A stretch of DNA of 64,000 nt from Nocardioides sp. TRM66260-LWL (GTDB lineage Bacteria; Actinomycetota; Actinomycetes; Propionibacteriales; Nocardioidaceae). The translations under genes were made by a program, and so were the position numbers. This document shows positions 32,373-42,426 of the stretch, one piece after another (positions within the stretch are counted from its first letter, which is position 1; each line of letters begins with the position of its first letter). Under the pieces are notes generated by a model that worked only from the letters and a program-made list of their open reading frames with translations, was not told the origin of the DNA and searched no databases. The stretch lies in assembly GCF_020075545.1 (NCBI RefSeq), contig NZ_JAIQZK010000001.1, positions 1,178,001 through 1,242,000 on the forward strand. The letters run 5' to 3'.

Positions 32373-32771
32373 CCTGCGGTCGGCGCGACCCCTCAGGGTC
32401 TCGCCGGCCCAGAGCGCCCAGGCGATCAGCACCGGCTGGAAGAACAGTCGGATCAGCCGTGCCCGATCGGAGTCGAGGCCGAAGGCATCCGTGCCCTCGA
32501 CGTACTGGGCGATGTTGCCCGGGAAGATCGCGAGGTAGAAGAGCGCGAGCAGCGCCCCGACCCGTCCGCGATGACGGGGCAGCGCCACGAACGCCGCGCC
32601 GAGTCCCACCTCCACGACGCCGGACGCGAGCACGGTGACGTCGGCGTCGACGGGGAACCAGTCGGGCACCTGGGCCTGGAACTCCTGCCGCTTGGCGGTC
32701 AGGTGCAGGACTCCGGCGGTGACCATGAACGTGCCGAGCACGAGGCGGCCGGCGGTGCGTGAGGCGCTCAT
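32370..32771 (-). CDS. DoxX-like membrane protein
   Basis: This 133-residue protein has four predicted transmembrane helices (about residues 8-25, 45-65, 70-90, 108-125). GRLVLGTFMVTAGVLHLT at the start and VEVGLGAAFVALPRHRGRVGALLALFYLAIFPGNIAQYVEG are typical of DoxX/DoxD-like proteins. CACGGT ends 6 bases before the ATG. The upstream 36 bases of its promoter region coincide with the terminator of the valine dehydrogenase gene. Confidence 0.8.
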   Translation of the reverse strand: MSASRTAGRLVLGTFMVTAGVLHLTAKRQEFQAQVPDWFPVDADVTVLASGVVEVGLGAAFVALPRHRGRVGALLALFYLAIFPGNIAQYVEGTDAFGLDSDRARLIRLFFQPVLIAWALWAGETLRGRADRR

Positions 32772-32794
32772 GGACGGACCGTGGGGCCGCCCGC

Positions 32795-32830
32795 GGTCGG
32801 GCGGCCCACCCGCAGGTGGGCCGCCCGACC
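32795..32830 (-). terminator. Strong hairpin terminator of the valine dehydrogenase gene
   Basis: The arms GGTCGGGCGGCCCACC and GGTGGGCCGCCCGACC are perfectly complementary over 16 bases with a 4-base loop. The hairpin begins 26 bases past the stop codon. No T-run follows. Confidence 0.75.
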
Positions 32831-32856
32831 CGGCTCGTGGCTCCGGCCCGGGTCGA

Positions 32857-33987
32857 TCAGCCGATCCAGATGCCGCGGAGCCGACCGACCTCGCGGATGC
32901 GTCGCTCGGCCAGCCGGTCGGCGGCGAGCGCGGGGGAGACGCCCTCGGACGCCGCGGTCTCCAGCACCGCGGCCGTCGTCGCGTGGATGCCCCGGGCCCG
33001 CTGCTGCGCCCGCTCGAACGAGAAGCCGGACGGGTCCAGCTCGTCGGCCACCTGGATCAGCCCGCCCGCGTTCACGCAGTAGTCCGGGGCGTAGACGATG
33101 CCGCGCTCGAGCATCGTCTTCTCGACGCCCGCATGCGCGAGCTGGTTGTTCGCGGCGCCGCAGACGATCCGGGCGCTGAGCGTCTCGACCACCTCGTCGG
33201 TCAGCGCATGCCCCAGCGCGCAGGGCGCGTAGACGTCGAGGGGCTCGGCGACCAACGCCGCGGCGTCGGCGACGACCTCCACCTCGGGGTGCTCCTCGCG
33301 CACCCGGTCGACGGCACCCCGCGCGACGTCCGTGATCACCACGCGCGCTCCGTCGGCCAGGAGCAGGCCGACGAGGTGGCGCCCGACCTTGCCGACGCCG
33401 GCGACGCCGACCCGGCGTCCGTCCAGCGACTCGGTGCCCCAGGCGTGGCGTGCGGCTGCGCGCAGCCCCTGGTGCACGCCGAAGGCGGTCAGCACCGAGC
33501 TGTCGCCGGCGCCGCCGAGGGCCACGGTGCGGCCGGTCACGTGACGCGTCTCGCGGGCGATGAGATCCATGTCGGGGGAGGAGGTGCCCACGTCGCAGGC
33601 CGTGCGGTAGCGACCGCCGAGGGACTCCACGAACCGGCCGTAGGCGCGGAGGAGGGCCTCCTCGCCGCCGCGAGCCCGCACCGCGGCGGGGTCGCCCACG
33701 ATGACGGCCTTGCCGCCGCCGAGGTCGAGCCCGGCGAGCGCGGCCTTGTAGGTCATGCCGCGCGACAGGTCGAGCACGTCGGCGAGGGCGTCGGCGGAGG
33801 AGGCGTAGGGGAAGAAGCGGGTGCCGCCGAGCGCGGGGCCGAGGGCGGTGGAGTGGATGGCCACGATGGCGCGCAGCCCCGAGGCCGGGTCGTTCGCGAC
33901 GACGACCTGCTCGTGCTCGCGCGTGGCGTCGAGGAGGTCGGGACGGGTCGGAGCGCTCTGCGCGCTCTGCTGGACGTGCTGGGTCAT
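32857..33987 (-). CDS. vdh: Glu/Leu/Phe/Val dehydrogenase (valine/leucine dehydrogenase type)
   Basis: This 376-residue enzyme oxidatively deaminates a branched-chain amino acid to the 2-oxo acid with [48 protein letters not shown] holds the substrate-binding Gly-Gly and two catalytic Lys. [34 protein letters not shown] is the dinucleotide fold. [13 protein letters not shown] and [18 protein letters not shown] complete the pocket. I chose the ATG at 33987; an in-frame ATG 25 codons earlier reads through Pro/Ser-rich sequence unlike the family. In actinobacteria this enzyme feeds branched-chain precursors to fatty acids. Confidence 0.92.
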   Translation of the reverse strand: MTQHVQQSAQSAPTRPDLLDATREHEQVVVANDPASGLRAIVAIHSTALGPALGGTRFFPYASSADALADVLDLSRGMTYKAALAGLDLGGGKAVIVGDPAAVRARGGEEALLRAYGRFVESLGGRYRTACDVGTSSPDMDLIARETRHVTGRTVALGGAGDSSVLTAFGVHQGLRAAARHAWGTESLDGRRVGVAGVGKVGRHLVGLLLADGARVVITDVARGAVDRVREEHPEVEVVADAAALVAEPLDVYAPCALGHALTDEVVETLSARIVCGAANNQLAHAGVEKTMLERGIVYAPDYCVNAGGLIQVADELDPSGFSFERAQQRARGIHATTAAVLETAASEGVSPALAADRLAERRIREVGRLRGIWIG

Positions 33988-34115
33988 GGATGAACCCCTG
34001 GTGGACGGGAGCCGCGGGTGGTGGCTCGGATCGATGGACGTCGGGCTTGTGGCCCGGGTCACAGCAGCGTAGTGCCGTCATGGCGGCGCGGGGGAGCCGG
34101 CCCGACGGCTGCGGA

Positions 34116-34138
34116 GTGTCGGCGGCCGCCGCTAGCGT
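34116..34138 (+). promoter_or_regulatory. Promoter of dinB-like/uvrA-like operon with weak RecA-NDp resemblance
   Basis: TAGCGT (34133-34138) is a plausible -10 with a start site about 32 bases before the ATG. Exactly 8 bases upstream is GTGTCGGCG, which matches seven of nine positions of the PafBC target TTGTCRGTG. GTCGG strings are common in GC-rich DNA, so this may be chance. Confidence 0.35.
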
Positions 34139-34176
34139 GCGGACCGTCCACCTCGTCCCAGCCAGGGGAGCCCGCC

Positions 34177-34695
34177 ATGACGACCCGCACCGATCGCACC
34201 GACAGCCCCGAGGAGCGCGAGCGCGCCGACCTCGCCGCCACGCTGCACCGTCACCGCGGCTTCCTGCGACAGACCGTCCGGGGCCTCGACGACGCCGCCG
34301 CGCGCAGCACGCCCACCGCGAGCAGCCTCTCGCTGGCGTCCCTGCTCAAGCACGTCGCCGACACCGAGGAGATGTGGATCGGCTTCTGCCGCACCGGGTC
34401 GATGCCCGGCTCCGACGGCTGGACCGGCGAGGACACCCGGTTCGTGCTCGGCCCGGAGCACACGCTCGAGGCGCTCCTGGCCCGGTACGACGAGGTCGCC
34501 GCGGCCACCGACGCGTTCCTCGATGGCGCCGACCTGGGCGTCGCCCACCCGCTGCCGGCGGCGCCGTGGTTCGAGCCGGGAGCGTCCTGGACCGTCCGCA
34601 GGGTCCTGTGGCACGTCCTCGCCGAGACCGCGCAGCACGCCGGGCACGCGGACATCATCCGCGAGACCCTCGACGGCGCCCGGACGATGGGCTGA
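34177..34695 (+). CDS. DinB/DUF664 family protein (bacillithiol/mycothiol-S-transferase fold)
   Basis: This 172-residue four-helix bundle has the metal-binding His set of the DinB superfamily: KHVADTEEMWIGF, and WHVLAETAQHAGHADIIRE near the C-terminus. Such proteins include mycothiol-dependent enzymes; the damage-inducible name comes from Bacillus and is not a function. A ribosome binding site (AGGGGAG) precedes the ATG. The gap to the uvrA-like gene is only 4 bases. Confidence 0.85.
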   Translation: MTTRTDRTDSPEERERADLAATLHRHRGFLRQTVRGLDDAAARSTPTASSLSLASLLKHVADTEEMWIGFCRTGSMPGSDGWTGEDTRFVLGPEHTLEALLARYDEVAAATDAFLDGADLGVAHPLPAAPWFEPGASWTVRRVLWHVLAETAQHAGHADIIRETLDGARTMG

Positions 34696-34699
34696 GTCG

Positions 34700-37051
<2,352 letters not shown>

Positions 37052-37151
37052 GCCGTTCCGGCGCGCCGACGCGGACGCTGTCCGGGGGGCCGGGGATGAT
37101 GGCCCCGCCGACCCGACGGCACCCCCTGACCCCGACTCGCCGGAGATGACG

Positions 37152-38237
37152 ATGCGCGCGATCCTGCTCGCCGGAGCGCTCGCCACCGTCCTGTCCCTGC
37201 TCGGCACCCGGTACGCCATCGGCTGGTTCGGCCGCCGCGGCTGGGGGCAGCCGATCCGCGCCGACGGCCCCACCACGCACCACGTCAAGCGCGGCATCCC
37301 GACCATGGGCGGCCTGGTCATCGTGCTGGCCGCCACCATGGCCTACCTGCTCGCTCGGGCGGCGACCGGCATCGCGCCCAGCGCCAGCGCCTGGCTGCTC
37401 CTGCTGCTGTTCGTCGGGTGCGGTCTGGTCGGGTTCCTCGACGACCTGATCAAGGTGGTCTCCCAGAACAACCAGGGGCTGAGCAGCCGGGCCAAGATGG
37501 CCGGGCAGACCGTCGTCGCCCTCGCCTTCGGCCTCCTCGCCACGCAGGCCTTCGCCGACGAGCGGGGAGTCCGCCCCGCGTCCACCTACCTCTCCACCAC
37601 CCACGACTGGGGCGTGCGCCTGCCGCTGGTGGCCACCCTGCTCCTGATCTGGTTCATCGTCGCGGCGACGTCGAACGCCGCCAACCTCACCGACGGCGCC
37701 GACGGCCTGCTCGCGGGCGCGTCGATCCTGGTCATCGGCGCCTACGTGTTCGTCAACGTCTGGCAGAACAACCAGCGCTGCGGCTCGAGCCGGCCGAACG
37801 TCGTGGTCGCCCAGTGCTACGACGTCCGCGACCCGCTCGATCTCGCGGTGCTCGCGGCGGCGATCAGCGCGGCGTGCGTCGGGTTCCTGTGGTGGAACGC
37901 CAAGCCGGCCCGGATCTTCATGGGCGACGTCGGCTCGCTGGCCATCGGGGGAGCGCTCGCCGGGTTCGCGATCCTCTCCCGCACCGAGCTGCTGATGGCG
38001 CTGATCGCGGGCCTGTTCGTGCTCGAGACGGCGTGCGTGATGCTCCAGGTCGGCTGGTTCAAGACGACCCGGCGACTCACCGGCCACGGTCGGCGGCTGT
38101 TCCGCATCGCACCGATCCACCACCACTTCGAGCACGCCGGCTGGGACGAGGCGACCGTCGTGATCCGGTTCTGGATCGTCGCCGGGGCGTTCGTCGCCCT
38201 CGGCCTCGGCGTGTTCTACGCCGCCTGGCTGCTCTGA
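37152..38237 (+). CDS. mraY: Phospho-N-acetylmuramoyl-pentapeptide-transferase (MraY)
   Basis: MraY makes lipid I from UDP-MurNAc-pentapeptide and undecaprenyl phosphate. The 361-residue protein has ten predicted transmembrane helices. The catalytic Asp pair is in VGFLDDLIKV, NLTDGADGL and FMGDVGSLAIGG follow, and the APIHHHFE motif is intact. I chose the second of two close ATGs (37152) because CCGGAG then has proper spacing and MRAILLAG is the normal start. It lies here beside uvrA-like and TOPRIM genes; no other division/cell-wall cluster gene is nearby, so it may be a second copy. Confidence 0.9.
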   Translation: MRAILLAGALATVLSLLGTRYAIGWFGRRGWGQPIRADGPTTHHVKRGIPTMGGLVIVLAATMAYLLARAATGIAPSASAWLLLLLFVGCGLVGFLDDLIKVVSQNNQGLSSRAKMAGQTVVALAFGLLATQAFADERGVRPASTYLSTTHDWGVRLPLVATLLLIWFIVAATSNAANLTDGADGLLAGASILVIGAYVFVNVWQNNQRCGSSRPNVVVAQCYDVRDPLDLAVLAAAISAACVGFLWWNAKPARIFMGDVGSLAIGGALAGFAILSRTELLMALIAGLFVLETACVMLQVGWFKTTRRLTGHGRRLFRIAPIHHHFEHAGWDEATVVIRFWIVAGAFVALGLGVFYAAWLL

Positions 38238-38298
38238 TCCCGCAGCCTCCAGCAGCCTCCCGCATCCGCCGCCGAGGGCCGCTCGGCAGACTGGACGG

Positions 38299-38856
38299 GT
38301 GTCGTCGTCGCGCCTCGTGCTGGTCGAGGGCGAGAGCGACCGCATCGCCGTCACCACGATCGCGAGACGACTCGGTCGCGACCTCGCCACGGAAGGGGTC
38401 GAGGTGCGGGTGCTCGGGGGAGCGACCAACCTCCGACGCCAGGTGCGCGAGGCGCTGGTCGATCGGGTCGGCTGGGGCATCAGCGGCCTGTACGACGTGG
38501 CCGAGCGTCAGCACGTGGCGCGGGCGCTGGCCGACGTCGGACTCGGGCCGGTCGACGACGCCCTGGGGCTCGAGCAGCTCGGGTTCTTCGCCTGCGTCGA
38601 CGACCTCGAGGACGAGCTGATCCGCGCGGTGGGCGAGCGTCGCATGCTGGAGGTGATGGGGGAGCACGGCGACCTCGGGGCGTTCCGGCGCCTCCAGCGC
38701 CAACCGCTCCAGCGCGACTGGAGCCAGCATCGCCAGCTGCACCGGTTCGTGGCCGCCCGCTCCGGCTACAAGGCGCGGTACGCCCGGCTGCTGGCCGAGG
38801 CCGTCCCGCTGGACGACGTGCCCCGCCCGATCGCAGATCTGATCGACCGCATGTGA
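38299..38856 (+). CDS. Standalone TOPRIM-domain protein (OLD-nuclease-like)
   Basis: This 185-residue protein consists of a TOPRIM-like fold. LVLVEGESDRIAVTTIARRLGRDLATEGVEV supplies the motif-1 Glu, RVLGGATNL follows, and ISGLYDVAERQHVARALADVGL supplies the Asp of the second motif. This layout matches the TOPRIM part of OLD-family ATP-dependent endonucleases, but the ATPase part is absent and no ATPase gene is adjacent. A GTG start follows CAGACT by 6 bases, so it is probably leaderless. Confidence 0.75.
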   Translation: MSSSRLVLVEGESDRIAVTTIARRLGRDLATEGVEVRVLGGATNLRRQVREALVDRVGWGISGLYDVAERQHVARALADVGLGPVDDALGLEQLGFFACVDDLEDELIRAVGERRMLEVMGEHGDLGAFRRLQRQPLQRDWSQHRQLHRFVAARSGYKARYARLLAEAVPLDDVPRPIADLIDRM

Positions 38857-38867
38857 GGCGTCAGCCC

Positions 38868-38873
38868 TAGGCT
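38868..38873 (+). promoter_or_regulatory. -10 element TAGGCT (leaderless) of the 57-aa membrane protein gene
   Basis: TAGGCT ends 6 bases before the ATG at 38880. Confidence 0.6.
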
Positions 38874-38879
38874 GATCGC

Positions 38880-39053
38880 ATGGTGCTCCTGATCACCCTC
38901 GCCCTGATCGGCTTCGTCGTCGTCGCGGTGGTCGCCAACGCGCGCGCTCGAGCCCGACTGGAGGAGCTCGAGCACCCGGCGCCCGACACGCGACGCGCCA
39001 GCGACCACGACCAGCCGCCGTCGGCCAGCGGGTTCAGCGGTCCGGTCGGCTGA
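38880..39053 (+). CDS. Small single-pass membrane protein (57 aa)
   Basis: The product MVLLITLALIGFVVVAVVANARARARLEELEH has one N-terminal transmembrane helix (residues 2-19), a short basic/amphipathic stretch and a polar tail. A leaderless promoter immediately precedes the ATG and supports it as a gene. No family recognised. Confidence 0.65.
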   Translation: MVLLITLALIGFVVVAVVANARARARLEELEHPAPDTRRASDHDQPPSASGFSGPVG

Positions 39054-39075
39054 GGGTCCGGCGGGGCGTCCCGGA

Positions 39076-39396
39076 TCAGTCGAGACCCCACGCAGCGCGG
39101 AACTCCGCCGGCGTCGACCCGGCCAGCTGCTCCTGCAGCCGCTCGAGGGTGAACGCGGCCGCCGACGGGTCGCGCTCGGGGAGCGTCAGCACCAGCAGCC
39201 CCTCGTCCCGCCGCCGGACGACGACGTCGATGCCGCGACTGAGCTCCATCGTCCCGCCTGACATCGCGCACCAGAGGTCCAGTACGGCGTACACGATGGT
39301 CCGCGCCCGCCCTCGGCGCCGGGGCTCGATGCCGACCAGGTAGACGTCGGCGGCGGTGCCGCCATCGTCGGTCTCGGGCAGGTCGAGCACGTCCAT
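39076..39396 (-). CDS. Hypothetical protein (106 aa)
   Basis: This 106-residue soluble protein starts MDVLDLPETDDGG and contains ARTIVYAVLDLWCAMSGGTMELSRGIDVVVRRRDEGLLVLTLPERD. The alternating pattern suggests a small alpha/beta fold. No motif recognised. A leaderless TAGGCT precedes the ATG. Codon use is like its neighbours. Confidence 0.65.
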   Translation of the reverse strand: MDVLDLPETDDGGTAADVYLVGIEPRRRGRARTIVYAVLDLWCAMSGGTMELSRGIDVVVRRRDEGLLVLTLPERDPSAAAFTLERLQEQLAGSTPAEFRAAWGLD

Positions 39397-39402
39397 GGTC
39401 CG

Positions 39403-39408
39403 AGCCTA
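39403..39408 (-). promoter_or_regulatory. -10 element TAGGCT (leaderless) of the 106-aa gene
   Basis: On the minus strand TAGGCT ends 6 bases before the ATG at 39396. Confidence 0.6.
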
Positions 39409-39451
39409 GGAGACCCTGGCCCACCGCCTGACGTGCTGCCATGCTCTGCCC

Positions 39452-39661
39452 ATGCGACGACGACCGCTCGGCTGGGAGCTCGGCCTCACGATCATGCTGC
39501 TCGGTCTGGTCTGCCTCGGCGCGCTGATCGACTCCGAGGTCGTCGCCGGCGCCGCTCTGGTGCTGATCCTGGCGGCCACGCCGCTGGTCGTCCTCGGCTT
39601 CGTGATCCGCCTGCTGGTGGGCATCTGCGTGGAACTGCTGCCCCGACGCCGGGTCGGATGA
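39452..39661 (+). CDS. Small two-helix membrane protein (69 aa)
   Basis: The product has two hydrophobic helices (about residues 10-27 and 31-58) and ends ELLPRRRVG. CATGCT ends 6 bases before the ATG, a possible leaderless -10. The stop overlaps the next gene's ATG by 4 bases. No family recognised. Confidence 0.6.
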   Translation: MRRRPLGWELGLTIMLLGLVCLGALIDSEVVAGAALVLILAATPLVVLGFVIRLLVGICVELLPRRRVG

Positions 39662-39945
39662 CGTCGACCCGAGCGCGACGCCGCAGCACGCGCCAACGTC
39701 TGGCCAAGAGCATCCGTACTGCTGTCGGTGGCCGGCGCGGCCCGTGGTTGCGCGCGGCGATCGTCGTCACGATCGGATGGCTTGCGACGCTGGTCGTCGC
39801 ACGGATCGATGACGAGCGACTGGCCCTGGTGGTGAAGATCGTGGTGGTCGTCGTGGTCGTATCACCCGCCGCGCTTGTCCGGCTGGTCCGACGCATTGTT
39901 CGTGCTGCCCGTGAGGGGTGGGCCGAGGGCGGCAGCCGACTTTGA
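39658..39945 (+). CDS. Small membrane protein (95 aa)
   Basis: The N-terminus is strongly basic (MTSTRARRRSTRQRLAKSIR). It is followed by helices at about 37-53 and 60-76, the latter containing a run of seven Val, and an amphipathic basic end. Translationally coupled to the preceding 69-residue gene. The gene has slightly lower GC than its surroundings. No family recognised. Confidence 0.55.
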   Translation: MTSTRARRRSTRQRLAKSIRTAVGGRRGPWLRAAIVVTIGWLATLVVARIDDERLALVVKIVVVVVVVSPAALVRLVRRIVRAAREGWAEGGSRL

Positions 39946-39977
39946 ACTCTACGACCTCACTTCGCCGATAAGCGACA

Positions 39978-40565
39978 TTATGTCAGATTGTGCAGACCTC
40001 GCGTCAGGTCGTCGATCGACGACGTCGTCGTCGGCACCAACCGAGCCGTGCGGCCCTTCTGAGCGATCGCCGCGCTGAGGAAGCCGCACCTGCCACCGTC
40101 CTCCAGCACGAGAACGGGCGTCGCGTCGTCGATGAACAGCAGCGAACGGCGCAGCGGACGCTGGGGCTGCGCCAGGACGTCGCCCGAACACCCGACGAAG
40201 TCGGATGCGGCGCCGAGCGCAGTGCCGAGTCCGGGGCCGAGTCCTGCGCCGGGCCCTCGGGTCATGTCGCTCACCTGGCCCTGCAGCCAGTCGGCCTCCG
40301 ATGCGGTCACCGGCGTCCCGGACGTCCACCAGAAGGCGCGGCCGTCGGAGACGTAGGTGCACAGGACATCCGTGCGGCCCTCCGAGCGCGCGGCGAGGGC
40401 GACGCGATCGCCGGTCGGGATCGAGCTGGCGGACGGGCACGCCTCGCTCGCCGTGTCGGCCGCGCTCGGCGACCCGGCACGGTCGATCACCAAGCGCAGT
40501 ACGGCCCCGACCACGACGGCCACCAGCAGCACGACGACGAGCAGCAGGACGCGGCGCGGCCTCAT
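39978..40565 (-). CDS. Membrane-anchored hypothetical protein (195 aa)
   Basis: One N-terminal helix (VLLLVVVLLVAVVVGAVLRLV) is followed by an extracytoplasmic domain of about 170 residues. It contains four Cys (EACPSAS, VLCTY, VGCSG, GRCGF), possibly two disulphides. A ribosome binding site GGGAGGGG precedes the ATG and a TAGGTT lies about 30 bases upstream. No family recognised; function unknown. Confidence 0.65.
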   Translation of the reverse strand: MRPRRVLLLVVVLLVAVVVGAVLRLVIDRAGSPSAADTASEACPSASSIPTGDRVALAARSEGRTDVLCTYVSDGRAFWWTSGTPVTASEADWLQGQVSDMTRGPGAGLGPGLGTALGAASDFVGCSGDVLAQPQRPLRRSLLFIDDATPVLVLEDGGRCGFLSAAIAQKGRTARLVPTTTSSIDDLTRGLHNLT

Positions 40566-40727
40566 GGAATCCCCTCCCGACGGATGCGTGGACCGAACCT
40601 AGCCGCATCAGGAGGCGTCGCGAGGGACGAGTTGAGTATCTGCACCCATGTGTCGGGCGCCGGCGACGACGAGGGTTGTCACCGAGTCCACCGACCAGCG
40701 GTGGCCGACACGACAAGGACCACGACC

Positions 40728-41033
40728 ATGACCGCTCCCGCCCCCTCCAAGAACACCCCCGCCTTCGCCCTCCAGGCCGGCCTCTCCTTCGGCGTCTCGC
40801 TCCTGGGCCTCGTCTGGGCGATCCTCTACGTCCCGGTCGACCCGTGGACGCGCGGCTTCCTCGCGATGACCGGGCTCTTCCTCGTCTCCTCCTCCTTCAC
40901 CCTGGCCAAGGTGATCCGCGACGCGCAGGACGACAAGTACATCGCCTCCCGCCTCGACCAGGCCCGGGTCGACAAGCTCCTCGCCGAGCACGACCTCCTC
41001 GCCACGCCGTTCGACCAGCAGCGCAGCGCCTGA
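40728..41033 (+). CDS. YiaA/YiaB-type inner membrane protein
   Basis: This 101-residue protein has the two-helix YiaAB domain: AFALQAGLSFGVSLLGLVWAILYVPVDPWTRGFLAMTGLFLVSSSFTLAKVIRD, followed by a charged cytoplasmic tail (DDKYIASRLDQARVDKLLAEHD). AAGGAC is the ribosome binding site. The family has no defined function. It heads a run of four small membrane proteins. Confidence 0.82.
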   Translation: MTAPAPSKNTPAFALQAGLSFGVSLLGLVWAILYVPVDPWTRGFLAMTGLFLVSSSFTLAKVIRDAQDDKYIASRLDQARVDKLLAEHDLLATPFDQQRSA

Positions 41034-41040
41034 GGTCACG

Positions 41041-41484
41041 ATGACGACGACCCACGCCCCCGTCCGTCGGCCGGTCCGGCCGGCCCGCACCACCGAGCGT
41101 CACCTCGCTCGGCTCCGGCTGCTGACCTGGCTCTCGGCCGCCGCGCTCCTCCCCGCCGCCGGCCTGTACGTCGCCGCGCTCCACGCGGCCGGCCGGTCCG
41201 ACGCCGACCTGTCCCTCTACCTCGCCCTCGCGACGCTGACCGTGGCCCTGACGCCGATGCTGGCGAGCCTGACGCTCGCCGTGACGGGTCGGACGGTGCG
41301 CACGACGCGCATCGGCCTGTGGCTGACGGCGTCGATCAGCGCGGCCCTGGGCGCCACCGCGCTGCTGCGCTGCACGCCGGAGGTGGCCTCGGGATCCGAC
41401 GTCGTGGCCTTCCTGGCCACCTCCGCCGCGTTCGTCGCCGCCGCTCCCCTGCTCGGCCTCCTGATCACCGGAGCCGACCGATGA
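41041..41484 (+). CDS. Membrane protein (147 aa), four helices
   Basis: It has a basic N-terminus, then helices at about residues 27-48, 56-80, 90-108 and 123-142. It starts 7 bases after the YiaAB-type gene, and its stop overlaps the next ATG. No family recognised. Confidence 0.7.
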   Translation: MTTTHAPVRRPVRPARTTERHLARLRLLTWLSAAALLPAAGLYVAALHAAGRSDADLSLYLALATLTVALTPMLASLTLAVTGRTVRTTRIGLWLTASISAALGATALLRCTPEVASGSDVVAFLATSAAFVAAAPLLGLLITGADR

Positions 41485-41942
41485 GCTCGCGAACGGCGAC
41501 CCCTCGCTACGAGACGACGTCCGAGCAGGACGCTCGACGCCTGTGCGAGTGCCGTTGGCTCGCCCTGCTGTCCTACGTCGGGTGTCTAGCCGCCGTCGCG
41601 CTCTACCTGCCGGCCTCGAGCCTCGCCGACCGGGCCGACCCGACGCTCGGGCCCGACGCCTGGTCCGGCTTCGGCGGGCTCCTCGTCCTGTTCCTCTCCC
41701 CGCTGTGGCTGCTGCCGGCGGCGGCGCTGGTCCTCGCCACGCTGCTGGTCCGGACGTCAGGCACGGCCGCGACGCTCGTCATGACGATCGCCGTCGGCTC
41801 GGCGCTGCTGTCGGTGCCCCCGATCGGCGCGAGTCTCCTCGCCGCGCACGGCGACCCGGCAGCCACCGCGCTGCTGATGATCGACGCCCTCCTGGTCTGG
41901 CTTCCGATGGGGATCGTCATCGCGAGGGACGTCGATGTCTGA
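41481..41942 (+). CDS. Membrane protein (153 aa), four helices
   Basis: It begins with a polar segment RYETTSEQDARRLCECRWLALLSYVGC, then helices at about 29-48, 68-90, 96-118 and 130-148. Start and stop both overlap neighbours. The CECRW motif near the membrane is unusual but unidentified. Confidence 0.7.
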   Translation: MSSRTATPRYETTSEQDARRLCECRWLALLSYVGCLAAVALYLPASSLADRADPTLGPDAWSGFGGLLVLFLSPLWLLPAAALVLATLLVRTSGTAATLVMTIAVGSALLSVPPIGASLLAAHGDPAATALLMIDALLVWLPMGIVIARDVDV

Positions 41943-42405
41943 CACCGATCGACCGGACCTGGCCGCGGCGCGGGTCCGCGGGACCTGGGAGCAGCGCACC
42001 GTGGCCCGCGCCCGCGTCCTCGGGCTGCTCCTCACCGTGGGCGGCGCCCTGGGCCTGGCGATCTACCACCTCGTCCTCCTGCTGGTGCCCTCGGGCCTGG
42101 CCGGGTGGGCGCTCCTCGCCTCCCTCCACTCGTGGAGGCGGCTGGTGCTCCCGTGGGCGCTGGCAGCCGCCCTGGCCCTGGGCTCGTGGACGCTGCGAGG
42201 TCGCGCCGGGCTGCGACTCGTGCTGTGGCTGTCCGCCGGCGTGCAGATCGTCCACGGCCTGACGCTGGCGCCACAGGCGATCGGCGTGATCGGGCTCTCC
42301 GAGCAGCCCGGGCGGATCGCGTTCGGCATGCTCTCCGCCTACGTCGTGTGGTGGGCCCCGGTCGCCTGGCTGGCGCTGCGGGGCATCGAGCCACGTCGCG
42401 GCTGA
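41935..42405 (+). CDS. Membrane protein (156 aa), four to five helices
   Basis: It has a polar N-terminus (SDTDRPDLAAARVRGTWEQRTVARARV) and four or five hydrophobic helices. It starts 8 bases before the end of the previous gene. It is the last of the four-gene membrane-protein run and converges on the response regulator gene. Confidence 0.7.
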   Translation: MSDTDRPDLAAARVRGTWEQRTVARARVLGLLLTVGGALGLAIYHLVLLLVPSGLAGWALLASLHSWRRLVLPWALAAALALGSWTLRGRAGLRLVLWLSAGVQIVHGLTLAPQAIGVIGLSEQPGRIAFGMLSAYVVWWAPVAWLALRGIEPRRG

Positions 42406-42426
42406 GGCCGGTGCGGTCGGCTGCCC

